Of a DNA stretch of 64,000 nt, positions 53,571 to 61,988 are shown one piece after another. Where the stretch lies: the NCBI GenBank assembly GCA_002423615.1, contig DIKO01000025.1, positions 11,165 through 75,164 of the forward strand, in the 5' to 3' direction. The notes beneath the pieces were generated by a model. That model ran no database searches. It saw nothing but the letters and a program-made list of their open reading frames with translations, and was not told the DNA's origin. The stretch is from Desulfobacteraceae bacterium UBA5616 (GTDB lineage Bacteria; Desulfobacterota; Desulfobacteria; Desulfobacterales; UBA5616). The position numbers and the translations under genes were made by a program. Numbering within the stretch: the stretch's first letter is position 1; the number at the start of each line of letters is the position of its first letter.

Positions 53571-56500
53571 ATGCCCGGCAGAAAAGATATTAAAAAGGTG
53601 ATGATCATCGGTTCAGGTCCGATTATCATCGGACAGGCATGTGAATTCGACTATTCCGGCACGCAGGCGTGCAAGGCCTTACGAAGCCTGGGCTATAAAA
53701 TCGTTCTCGTGAACTCCAACCCGGCCACCATCATGACGGACCCGGGAATGGCGGACGCCACCTATATCGAGCCCTTGAATGTTCAAAGTCTGACCCGGAT
53801 CATCGAAAAAGAAAGGCCCGACGCCCTTTTACCCAACCTGGGGGGGCAAAGCGGATTGAACCTTTCTTCGGAGCTCTCCCGATTGGGCATACTTGAAAAA
53901 TTCGGCGTCAAAATCATCGGGGTCAATGTGGATGCCATCGAACGGGGGGAGGACCGGACCGCCTTTAAAAACACGATGGAGAGCCTGGGCATAGAAATGC
54001 CTGAAAGCAAGGCCGTCAACACCGTGGAAGATGCTGAAAAAGTAGCCGAAAAACTCGGTTATCCCGTGGTGATTCGGCCGGCCTATACCATGGGGGGAAC
54101 CGGGGGCGGGCTTGTTTACAACATCGAAGAACTGAGAACCATTGCTTCCCGGGGGCTTGCGGCGAGCCTCGTCAATCAGATTCTGGTGGAAGAATCCGTT
54201 CTGGGGTGGGAAGAACTGGAACTGGAAGTGGTGAGGGATGCCAAAAACCGGAAAATCACCGTTTGCTTCATTGAAAACGTGGATGCCATGGGGATCCATA
54301 CGGGAGATTCTTACTGCACGGCCCCCATGCTGACCATTTCTCCGGATCTTCAACAAAGGCTCCAGAAATACTCCTATGATATCGTGGACGCCATCGAAGT
54401 CATCGGGGGCACCAATGTCCAGTTTGCCCATGACCCCAAAACCGGCCGGGTGGTGGTGATTGAAATCAACCCCAGAACTTCCCGTTCATCGGCCCTGGCC
54501 TCCAAGGCCACGGGATTCCCCATCGCCATGGTCTCATCCCTTCTGGCCGGAGGGTTGACCATGGATGAAATCCCCTACTGGCGGGACGGAACCCTGGAAA
54601 AATACACCCCCTCGGGGGATTATGTCGTCGTGAAGTTCGCCAAATGGGCCTTTGAAAAATTCCCCGGGGTCGAAGACAAACTGGGAACCCAGATGCGGGC
54701 CGTGGGCGAGGTGATGAGCATCGGCAAGAACTACAAGGAAGCGTTTCAGAAATCCATCCGTTCCCTGGAAAACGGGCGATATGGGTTGGGCTTTGCAAAA
54801 GACTTCAACAAAAGATCCCTGGAAGAGCTGATGAACCGGCTGGGAACGGCGACCTCCGAACGCCAGTTCATCCTGTACGAGGCTCTTCGCAAGGGGGCGG
54901 ATGTTCAGGACCTCTATGAACTCACCCACATCAAGCCCTGGTTCATTCAACAGATGAAGGAACTGGTTGCGCGCGAGGAAGAAATTCTCAAATTCAAGGG
55001 CCAGCTGCCGCCGGACGATCTCCTTGCCGCCGCCAAGAAAGACGGTTTCGCGGACCGCTACCTCGCCCAGATTCTGGGAATTCCCGAAAAGGACATCCGG
55101 GAAAAGCGGATTTCCATGGGTGTTGTGGAAGCCTGGGAGCCGGTTCCGGTGAGCGGCGTTGCGAATGCCGCCTATTATTTTTCGACCTACAATGCACCGG
55201 ATCAGGTGGGGGTCAGCAACGCCCGGAAAATCATGGTGCTGGGAGGGGGGCCCAACCGGATCGGCCAGGGCATCGAGTTCGACTATTGCTGTGTTCATGC
55301 GGCTTTCGCCATCCGGGACGAGGGTCTCGAGTCCATCATGGTCAACTGCAATCCGGAGACGGTTTCAACGGATTACGACACTTCGGACAAACTGTATTTC
55401 GAGCCCCTGACCGTTGAAGACGTATTGAGCATCTATGAAAAGGAAAAGCCCGAGGGGGTCATTGTTCAGTTCGGGGGCCAGACGCCCTTGAACATCGCAA
55501 CTGAACTGTCCCGGGCAGGGGTGAAAATCCTCGGCACGACGCCGGAAACCATTGATCTGGCCGAAGACCGGGATCGGTTCCGCAAAATCATGGGAAAACT
55601 CGGCATCCCTCAGCCCGAGTCCGGAATGGCCGTGAACATCCGGGATGCCCTGGAAATCGCCGGCCGGATCGGCTATCCTTTGATGGTCCGGCCCTCCTAT
55701 GTTCTGGGCGGTCGTGCCATGGAAGTGGTTCATGACGAGGAAATGCTGATAAGATATGTGACCGCGGCAGTGGATGTGTCCCCGGACCGCCCCATTCTCA
55801 TCGACAAATTCCTTGAAAACGCCATCGAGGCCGAGGCCGACGCCATAGCCGACGGAACCGACGCTTTTGTTCCGGCGGTGATGGAGCACATCGAACTGGC
55901 CGGTATCCATTCCGGGGACTCGGCCTGCGTGATTCCGCCTGTCAGCATTCCTGAAAAACATGTCAGCACCATTGTGGAATACACCCGCAGGATCGCCATC
56001 GAGCTGGGCGTTGTGGGACTCATGAACATTCAGTATGCGATTGCCGAGGATACGGTCTACATTCTGGAAGCCAATCCCCGGGCCTCCCGAACCGTTCCCC
56101 TGGTGTCCAAGGTCTGCAATATCCCCATGGCCAGGCTTGCGGCCCAGGTCATGATGGGGAAATCCCTGTCGGATCTGAAACTGACCCATAAAGAAATCCC
56201 CCATTACGGGGTCAAGGAATCCGTGTTTCCCTTCAACATGTTTCCGGAAGTTGACCCGATTCTGGGACCGGAAATGCGTTCCACCGGCGAAGTGCTGGGC
56301 ATGGAAAAATCATATGGACTGGCCTATTTCAAGGCCCAGGAAGCCACCCAGACCGCCCTTCCCCTGCAAGGCGCCGTGCTTTTCACCGTAGTGGACAAGG
56401 ACAAGCCGGAGATCCTGGAAGTTGCAAGACTGTTCCGTAAACTCGGGTTCAGGATTTTTTCCACCAACGGGACCCGGAAATTCATGGCGGATCACGGTAT

Positions 56501-56774
56501 TGATTCCGAGCCTGCCCGGAAAGTGGGCCATGGGCGTCCGGACATCGTGGATATGATCAAGAACGCTGAAATCCAGCTGGTGATCAATACCCCCAGCGGA
56601 AAATCCAGCAAGGAGGACGATTCCTACATCCGAAAATCGGCCATTCGCTACAAGATCCCCTACATTACGACCATTGCCGCGTCTCTGGCTGCGGCAAAGG
56701 GAATTGAAGCCAGACAGAACGGCACTACAACGGTAAAATCCCTCCAGGAATACCACGCGGATATACGGATGTAA
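53571..56774 (+). CDS. carB: Carbamoyl-phosphate synthase large subunit
   Basis: A 1067-residue CarB, full length. The two homologous halves are easy to see: PGRKDIKKVMIIGSGPIIIGQACEFDYSG-type start and, about 550 residues later, ARKIMVLGGGPNRIGQGIEFDYCC. Each half carries an ATP-grasp domain (PVVIRPAYTMGGTGGG, PLMVRPSYVLGGRAM), with VVVIEINPRTSRSSALASKATGFPIA in the first. The last 130 residues form the MGS-like allosteric domain (FRKLGFRIFSTNGTRKFMADHG). It makes carbamoyl phosphate for pyrimidines and arginine, with ammonia normally supplied by CarA, which is not in the window. ATG 53571 follows an AAGGAGC site. Confidence 0.97.
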   Translation: MPGRKDIKKVMIIGSGPIIIGQACEFDYSGTQACKALRSLGYKIVLVNSNPATIMTDPGMADATYIEPLNVQSLTRIIEKERPDALLPNLGGQSGLNLSSELSRLGILEKFGVKIIGVNVDAIERGEDRTAFKNTMESLGIEMPESKAVNTVEDAEKVAEKLGYPVVIRPAYTMGGTGGGLVYNIEELRTIASRGLAASLVNQILVEESVLGWEELELEVVRDAKNRKITVCFIENVDAMGIHTGDSYCTAPMLTISPDLQQRLQKYSYDIVDAIEVIGGTNVQFAHDPKTGRVVVIEINPRTSRSSALASKATGFPIAMVSSLLAGGLTMDEIPYWRDGTLEKYTPSGDYVVVKFAKWAFEKFPGVEDKLGTQMRAVGEVMSIGKNYKEAFQKSIRSLENGRYGLGFAKDFNKRSLEELMNRLGTATSERQFILYEALRKGADVQDLYELTHIKPWFIQQMKELVAREEEILKFKGQLPPDDLLAAAKKDGFADRYLAQILGIPEKDIREKRISMGVVEAWEPVPVSGVANAAYYFSTYNAPDQVGVSNARKIMVLGGGPNRIGQGIEFDYCCVHAAFAIRDEGLESIMVNCNPETVSTDYDTSDKLYFEPLTVEDVLSIYEKEKPEGVIVQFGGQTPLNIATELSRAGVKILGTTPETIDLAEDRDRFRKIMGKLGIPQPESGMAVNIRDALEIAGRIGYPLMVRPSYVLGGRAMEVVHDEEMLIRYVTAAVDVSPDRPILIDKFLENAIEAEADAIADGTDAFVPAVMEHIELAGIHSGDSACVIPPVSIPEKHVSTIVEYTRRIAIELGVVGLMNIQYAIAEDTVYILEANPRASRTVPLVSKVCNIPMARLAAQVMMGKSLSDLKLTHKEIPHYGVKESVFPFNMFPEVDPILGPEMRSTGEVLGMEKSYGLAYFKAQEATQTALPLQGAVLFTVVDKDKPEILEVARLFRKLGFRIFSTNGTRKFMADHGIDSEPARKVGHGRPDIVDMIKNAEIQLVINTPSGKSSKEDDSYIRKSAIRYKIPYITTIAASLAAAKGIEARQNGTTTVKSLQEYHADIRM

Positions 56775-56791
56775 CAATAAGGAAATCGGGT

Positions 56792-57019
56792 ATGTCTGAA
56801 AAAATAAGGGTATTGATGATCGATGATGAGGAACGGTTTTGTAAAACATCGGCAATCCTGCTTCCGGAAACAGGTCGGCTGCGTTTAGGGCAAACAGGGA
56901 TAGCAGTCTCTGCCACATATAACCTCTTGAAAAATGAAATCATCATCCTGGATAGGGGATCCCGTCCAAAAAAACAACGGCAATCGACTGCGGCCCAGCA
57001 GGCCGGCGAAGATGCCTGA
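56792..57019 (+). pseudogene. Response-regulator receiver fragment
   Basis: A 75-codon frame whose first 24 residues, SEKIRVLMIDDEERFCKTSA and the next four, match the start of a receiver domain including the Asp pair of the acidic pocket. From residue 25 on the sequence (PETGRLRLGQTGI ...) no longer resembles the fold: the phosphorylated Asp strand, the Thr/Ser and the Lys are missing. It lies 17 bases after carB and has a plausible GGAAA ribosome site. It is best read as the 5' remnant of a degraded response-regulator gene; a short novel protein is less likely. Confidence 0.6.
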
Positions 57020-57138
57020 AACGCTCCGGTCGTCTTATGAGGGTTAATTGCAGGCGGCCGGTTTTTCAGGATCATCCAACGTCCGTTTCCGCGGTCACGC
57101 GGGGATCTTCCGGAGCGCGAAGCCGATTGATGGCAATT

Positions 57139-57588
57139 TCAGCACATATCAACATATACCGAAATGGTCCTGGTTTGTTGATCGATCATCGGAAAATTCC
57201 TCATTTTCCGGGTTTCCGGATCAGTGATCAAGGGGTCCTTGGGCTCGACTTTTTTTTGCTCCACCACATTGAAACTCACCGTTTCAATGTCGTTTGAACC
57301 CTCGACAAAAATAACGGCCTCGTTTTTGTCCGGATCGATTTTTATCATTTTGCCGGCCCTGGGTTCCGGGCCTGTTTCATGGGGGTCGTCCGGCAGCTTG
57401 AAGGAAACCGGGGGCAGATCCGTGTAATCGGGAGTTTTGGAATCCGGACTCTTGTCCCGGATCATGACGATTGTGTTTTCATTTTTATCATAGGCGATGA
57501 CCCTTCCCTGGTCAACCCGGCCGAAATCGTTGCACCCGGTTGCCGCAAGCATAACGGCCAGGATGATTAAAACCATATATCTGTGCAT
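57139..57588 (-). CDS. Lipoprotein, DUF4881-like
   Basis: A 149-residue lipoprotein. The signal peptide ends in the lipobox LAATGC with the lipidated Cys at residue 19. The mature part starts NDFGRVDQGRVIAYDKNENTIVMI and includes LPPVSFKLPDDPHETGPEPRAGKMIKID and NFPMIDQQTRTISVY, a pattern I associate with the DUF4881 family reported mainly from Desulfovibrio relatives; this match is from memory. ATG 57588 is preceded by AAAGGAGGAAGAAA. It is probably anchored in the outer or inner membrane facing the periplasm. It is a monocistronic leftward gene of unknown function. Confidence 0.75.
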   Translation of the reverse strand: MHRYMVLIILAVMLAATGCNDFGRVDQGRVIAYDKNENTIVMIRDKSPDSKTPDYTDLPPVSFKLPDDPHETGPEPRAGKMIKIDPDKNEAVIFVEGSNDIETVSFNVVEQKKVEPKDPLITDPETRKMRNFPMIDQQTRTISVYVDMC

Positions 57589-58100
57589 TTTCTTCCTCCT
57601 TTAGGTCCTCCATTCGGTTTTTTCTGCATTTGTCAATATTCACCGGCGTTGATGTCCTCCCGGTTGCGCTATCAGGCGATGTAAACCAACCTGGTGATTT
57701 CGGATGATCTCAGGCAAGGCCCATGCCAATGTTCAGGGCAGTTCCTTCGGAAATGGGAGGATACATAATAGTTTGAAATTAAATGAGAAATTTTGAGAGG
57801 TGAAAAATTCGGCCGGGAATGGAATAAAAATGGTCGGTTTTTTTCCAGGTTGTAAAAACCCGCTTTTATACCGTACATTTTTCCGGTTTCCAAAACAGGT
57901 GCGGCGTGAAAATGGAAAGGGTTTCGAAGGATCCCTGAAAACTTCCGAATCGCTGGATAACTCTTAATGTCTTGATCTTCAAAAGGGGTTTTGGTAATCG
58001 TCATGATCAACGGAAATACGACAACCCGGTCGGATCTGACTGAATACGGCTTATCCGATGATCCGGATTCGTCTGCATAACGGCAAACGGAGGACGCGCT
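57589..58100. other. 512-base divergent intergenic region
   Basis: Between the lipoprotein gene (leftward) and the phosphotransferase gene (rightward). It includes AT-rich stretches around 57760-57850 but no convincing promoter pair, hairpin, RNA gene or coding frame. A leftward open frame crossing it overlaps the phosphotransferase gene antisense and was not accepted. Confidence 0.55.
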
Positions 58101-59531
58101 ATGACGGAAAGCAAAAACGAACATGATAAAACGGGTTTCGAAGACCGCCTGACGGGCGTTCTTTCCAAAAGCATCGACGGGTTTCACGCTATGATTTCCT
58201 GCTCCCGGCTGTCGGGAGGGGCCAGCCAGGAAACCTATCGCATCAAAGTCGAAACGAACCAGGGAGCGAAGCAACTCGCCATGAGGCGATCCATCGGGGG
58301 CATGGGCGAGGCTGCCGTCATGGGTCTTCCGGGACTCCTGGTTGAGGCTGAGTTGTTTCGTCACGCCAGGAATGCCGGTGTTCCCGAACCTGAAGTCTTT
58401 TATGTGACTCAGCCGGAAGATGGGTTAGGCGAAGCGTTTATCATGGAATGGCTCGATGGGGAAACCCTGGGGAGTCGGATCGTGCGTTCCGGCGCTTTTG
58501 AAAAAATTCGGCCCCGGCTGGCCTACGAGTGCGGACGGATCCTTGCCCGGATCCATGCCATCGATCTGGAAAAAACCGGCTTGAACAAAGTCCTGGCCAC
58601 CGTTGACCCGGAAAGCCTGGTGGACCTGTCATGGATGCAGTATCAGGGATACAAAACACCCCAGCCCATGATTGATTATGCTGCCAGGTGGCTCAAGGAC
58701 AACCTTCCCCGAACAACCCGGAAAACATTGGTTCACAGCGATTTTCGAAACGGCAACATCATGTTCTCACCGGAGGGCGTTTTAGCCGTGCTGGATTGGG
58801 AAATCGCCCATATCGGCGATCCCATGCGCGACCTGGGGTGGATCTGCACCAATTCCTGGCGTTTCGGTAGATCGGATTTGCCTGTGGGGGGTTTCGGCAC
58901 CTATGAGGATCTTTTCAGGGGTTATGAAGATGAATCCGGTATCAAGGTGGACCCGGCCCATGTCAAATTCTGGGAAGTATTCGGATCCTTCTGGTGGGCC
59001 GTGGGATGCCTCACCATGGTGGAGCGTTTCAGAAACGGACCGGACAGAACCGTGGAGCGGCCCGGTATCGGCAGACGGACATCCGAATGCCAGGTGGATT
59101 GTGTAAATCTCTTGATCCCCGGTCCGGTAACCCTGGTGGAGACTTCGGTGAATTCAGCAGGTTCGGAGATGCCGACCATTGAAGAGCTCGTAACCAGCGT
59201 TAAGGAATTTTTACATAACGACGTGATGAACCAAACCCAGGGAAGAATCAATTTCATGGCCCGGGTTGCCGGCAATTCACTGGATATCGTGCTGAGGGAT
59301 TTCAAGGTCGGCGGAATGCACCGCGGATTGGAAGGGGAACGTCTGATGCGGCTGCTTTCACGGGAGGCGGACCTGGAAACCCTGCGGTGGGAGCTGGTGC
59401 ATAAGTTAAGGGACGGCTCCATGGCCCTGGATCATCCCGGACTTTCCGAACATTTGAGAGCCACGGTGGTCAATCAGACGGCCATTGATCAGCCGGTCTA
59501 TTCGGGGCTTGCGACCGCCCTTAAAAATTGA
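58101..59531 (+). CDS. Phosphotransferase-family protein (ACAD10/11 kinase-like)
   Basis: A 476-residue protein whose first 320 residues are an aminoglycoside-phosphotransferase-like kinase domain: the catalytic loop HSDFRNGNIMF and the metal-binding VLDWEIAHIGDPMRDLGWI are intact, and the N-lobe CSRLSGGASQETYRIKV resembles the acyl-CoA-linked subfamily. The C-terminal 130 residues form a helical domain of unknown role (DUF6285-like). Kinases of this kind related to human ACAD10/11 phosphorylate hydroxyacyl-CoA before dehydrogenation, which would suit this acyl-CoA-rich genome, but the reaction here is inference. Start ATG 58101 with a GGAGGAC site. Convergent with the ACD-like gene. Confidence 0.85.
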   Translation: MTESKNEHDKTGFEDRLTGVLSKSIDGFHAMISCSRLSGGASQETYRIKVETNQGAKQLAMRRSIGGMGEAAVMGLPGLLVEAELFRHARNAGVPEPEVFYVTQPEDGLGEAFIMEWLDGETLGSRIVRSGAFEKIRPRLAYECGRILARIHAIDLEKTGLNKVLATVDPESLVDLSWMQYQGYKTPQPMIDYAARWLKDNLPRTTRKTLVHSDFRNGNIMFSPEGVLAVLDWEIAHIGDPMRDLGWICTNSWRFGRSDLPVGGFGTYEDLFRGYEDESGIKVDPAHVKFWEVFGSFWWAVGCLTMVERFRNGPDRTVERPGIGRRTSECQVDCVNLLIPGPVTLVETSVNSAGSEMPTIEELVTSVKEFLHNDVMNQTQGRINFMARVAGNSLDIVLRDFKVGGMHRGLEGERLMRLLSREADLETLRWELVHKLRDGSMALDHPGLSEHLRATVVNQTAIDQPVYSGLATALKN

Positions 59532-59534
59532 CCA

Positions 59535-60923
59535 TCAGCGGTTCAGCGTCTGCTGGTATTGCCACATCCGGGCCAGAGTGCGAACCCCCAATTCAGGGAA
59601 CTGGAAAAATGGGATTTTTTGATCCAGAAGAAAATCGCCCGTGGCCTGGACCCCGTCCTTATCCCCTGACAACGAGAAAAAAACCGGCTTATTGGCGCGT
59701 TGACGGATCATCTCCACCAGGGGTTCATACATTCCAAAGCCGCCCCCTTCCATGGTAAATGAGATGAAGATGATGCCGTTCACATCGTCGTCCTGAAACA
59801 GGGCGTCGAGTATGACCGTTGCTGTTTTTTCGAATCCATGGGCCATCATGTCGGGGAAGATATCGATGGGATTTTTGTATTTGTACTCATTCTGCATGAC
59901 TTTGGAAAGGCGCTTGCGGGTATCCGGATGAAATTGTGCCAGGGAAAGCCCCAGATCGGCGGCCAGATCGACGCACATGATGGATTGGGCACCGCTGTAA
60001 GTTACAATTGCAATTTTAGGGCCTTTGGGAAGGGGCGTCCAGGTGAAGCCCATGAGGGCCGCCAGCAGCTCCTCGATTCCTGAAAGGCGCAGAACCCCGG
60101 CCTGGCGCAAAGTCCCGTTCAGAATCAGATCGTCTCCGGCAATGCTGGCCGTATGGCTGGCCGTAGCCCTTGCGCCGGGCGTTGTCCGGCCTCCCTTGAT
60201 CAGGAGAACCGGTTTCCGGGCCGACGCATATTTGGCGGTCTTGAGAAATTTCCCGCCGTTTCGGATATCCTCCAGATAAAGCCCGACGACCCGGGTCTGT
60301 TCATCTTCGGCGAAAAAATCAAGGGCGTCGCATTCATCGATGTCTATCTTATTGCCCAGTCCCATTCCCTTGGAAAGCCCCAGATGCTTAAAGGAGCTTA
60401 AGTAGCGCATAAAGGCCCCGACAAAGATGCCCGATTGGGCAGCGAAACCGATAACGCCGGGGGAAAGGGCCCTTGCATCCGCATAATAGGAGGAAGTGAG
60501 CCCCGTCTGGGTATTGAGCAATCCCAGGGTGTTGGGACCGATGGCCCTGATGCCGTTCCGCCGGATGATGTCGATAATTTCATTCTGATAGGCCCGGCCT
60601 TTTTCCCCGGATTCCGAAAAGCCCTCGCTGGAAATGACCACCCCCTTAACGCCTTTGCGGGCGCAGTCCCGGATCGCCTCGACTACGGCCGCGGGTGGTA
60701 TGATCATGACCGCCAGGTCCACTTTAAAGGGGACATCGTCAAGATGAGGATAAATCGGCACGCCGCCGATATCGCCTCCCTGGGGATTGATGCCGGCGAT
60801 TCTTCCCTGAAAGCCGGTCTGGTGAAGCAGGCTAAGAAGCGCCGAACCGGGTTTTTCGGTATTCCGGGAAGCCCCAAAAACCGCAATATTTCTGGATTCC
60901 ATGATATCTTTCAGTGAATACAT
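59535..60923 (-). CDS. CoA-binding ACD alpha-subunit-like protein (second copy)
   Basis: A 462-residue protein of the same type as that at 49051-50466. The N-terminal CoA-binding domain reads NIAVFGASRNTEKPGSALLSLLHQTGFQGRIAGINP; the ligase-like domains contain GGRTTPGARATASHTASIAGDD with the expected His. No ATP-grasp domain follows. ATG 60923 with a GGGGGA site is preferred over the in-frame start at 60965. It neighbours the phosphotransferase gene (convergent, three bases between the stops). It could act with a beta subunit encoded elsewhere in acyl-CoA to acid conversion with ATP formation. Confidence 0.82.
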   Translation of the reverse strand: MYSLKDIMESRNIAVFGASRNTEKPGSALLSLLHQTGFQGRIAGINPQGGDIGGVPIYPHLDDVPFKVDLAVMIIPPAAVVEAIRDCARKGVKGVVISSEGFSESGEKGRAYQNEIIDIIRRNGIRAIGPNTLGLLNTQTGLTSSYYADARALSPGVIGFAAQSGIFVGAFMRYLSSFKHLGLSKGMGLGNKIDIDECDALDFFAEDEQTRVVGLYLEDIRNGGKFLKTAKYASARKPVLLIKGGRTTPGARATASHTASIAGDDLILNGTLRQAGVLRLSGIEELLAALMGFTWTPLPKGPKIAIVTYSGAQSIMCVDLAADLGLSLAQFHPDTRKRLSKVMQNEYKYKNPIDIFPDMMAHGFEKTATVILDALFQDDDVNGIIFISFTMEGGGFGMYEPLVEMIRQRANKPVFFSLSGDKDGVQATGDFLLDQKIPFFQFPELGVRTLARMWQYQQTLNR

Positions 60924-61171
60924 GTTGTCCCCCGAGGGTAAACCGTTAAAGTCGGATTGTGGCAAAACGTTGAAACTGCTATTACGGTCATATCACCAAG
61001 TCAACTTAAAACCCATTTATATCTGAAGAGACGTGCTATGGGCGTTTACTGTTGCTATATGAAAAAAAAATGTATAAAAAAGTTCTGAATTTTCCCACGT
61101 TGGCGGCGTCCACCTGTTCTCGCATGAATCGGCGTTCCGCCGCAAAAAAAATCAAGGAGGATCATCATTTC

Positions 61172-61534
61172 ATGACGAATCCCCAAAATCCGCCTGCCGC
61201 GGAAAAAATGTTCCGTGAATTACTGCCCCTGGTTCAAACGGCATTGAACGCCATTGACAAGGAGTTCGGCGAAATTCTGATTAATGACGTCTTCAACCGG
61301 GTCTATGGGAGAGAAGGGAAACTGGACATCAAAACCCGGGAGCTTTGCACAGTCTCCATGTTATCGGCCCTGGGCCGCCCGGATGACTTGAAAACCCATT
61401 TCGGGGTGGCCCTGAACCTGGGATGGGGCCTGGAAGAGCTCCAGGAATGCCTTCTTCTCTGCTGCATCTACGCGGGCCAGGAGGCGGCCATCGTCGGCCT
61501 GAACATTTACCGGGAATGCACGGAAAATCCTTGA
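61172..61534 (+). CDS. Carboxymuconolactone decarboxylase/AhpD-family protein
   Basis: A 120-residue protein of the CMD family. The conserved helix TRELCTVSMLSALGRPDDLKTHFGVALNLGWGLEELQECLLLCCIYAG is complete, including the His in THFGVALNLG. The CxxC of true AhpD peroxidases is not present in the usual place (CLLLCC instead), so alkylhydroperoxidase activity is doubtful. ATG 61172 is chosen as it follows AAGGAGG by about eleven bases and gives the typical family length; the open frame extends upstream to 61052 without a ribosome site. It precedes the TM2 gene by 44 bases. Confidence 0.83.
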   Translation: MTNPQNPPAAEKMFRELLPLVQTALNAIDKEFGEILINDVFNRVYGREGKLDIKTRELCTVSMLSALGRPDDLKTHFGVALNLGWGLEELQECLLLCCIYAGQEAAIVGLNIYRECTENP

Positions 61535-61578
61535 TTCCATCAAAACACGCCGAATTTTAAACCAAAAGGAGACAGGGA

Positions 61579-61977
61579 GTGGAGAATAACGACACACACC
61601 TCAAATCCATCGGGTATATTTTATGGATCTTCGGATTTACCGGGTCACACCGGTTTTATTACGGTAAACCCGTATCCGGCACCATATGGTTTTTTACTCT
61701 CGGGCTTCTGGGAATCGGCTGGCTCATTGATTTATTTCTGATCCCATCCATGGACCGGCAGGCGGGCAGAAAGTTTACGGCCGGCCGCATCGATTATACC
61801 GTCTGCTGGATCCTGTTGACGTTTCTGGGCCTTTTCGGCATCCACCGATTTTACATGGGCAAATGGGGTTCCGGCATCATTTATCTTCTAACCGCGGGAA
61901 TCCTGGGCCTCGGCTATCTGTATGACTACTGGACGTTGAACACCCAAATAGCTGAGGTTAACGGCATGACCGGATAA
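61579..61977 (+). CDS. Duplicated TM2-domain membrane protein
   Basis: A 132-residue protein with four hydrophobic segments in two tandem TM2-like units. Unit 1 (about residues 8-58) has GFTGSHRFYYGKPVSG then LGLLGIGWLIDLF; unit 2 (about 72-122) has GLFGIHRFYMGKWGSG then AGILGLGYLYDYW. The shared GxxGxHRFYxGK pattern shows internal duplication; usual TM2 proteins have one unit of two helices. The function of TM2 proteins in bacteria is unknown. The start is GTG 61579 behind an AAAAGGAGACAGG site. Convergent with the HEAT-repeat gene, 11 bases apart. Confidence 0.85.
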   Translation: MENNDTHLKSIGYILWIFGFTGSHRFYYGKPVSGTIWFFTLGLLGIGWLIDLFLIPSMDRQAGRKFTAGRIDYTVCWILLTFLGLFGIHRFYMGKWGSGIIYLLTAGILGLGYLYDYWTLNTQIAEVNGMTG

Positions 61978-61988
61978 ACGGAATTTTG

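Noticed and set aside
57672..58364. Leftward open frame of 230 codons
   Set aside because: It lies antisense over the 5' part of the phosphotransferase gene, has no ribosome site and no recognisable domain; it looks like a shadow of intergenic DNA plus the opposite strand of a real gene.
61038..61088. 15-codon frame with several Lys and Cys codons, like a leader peptide
   Set aside because: No ribosome site, attenuator hairpin or related biosynthetic gene follows; not supportable.
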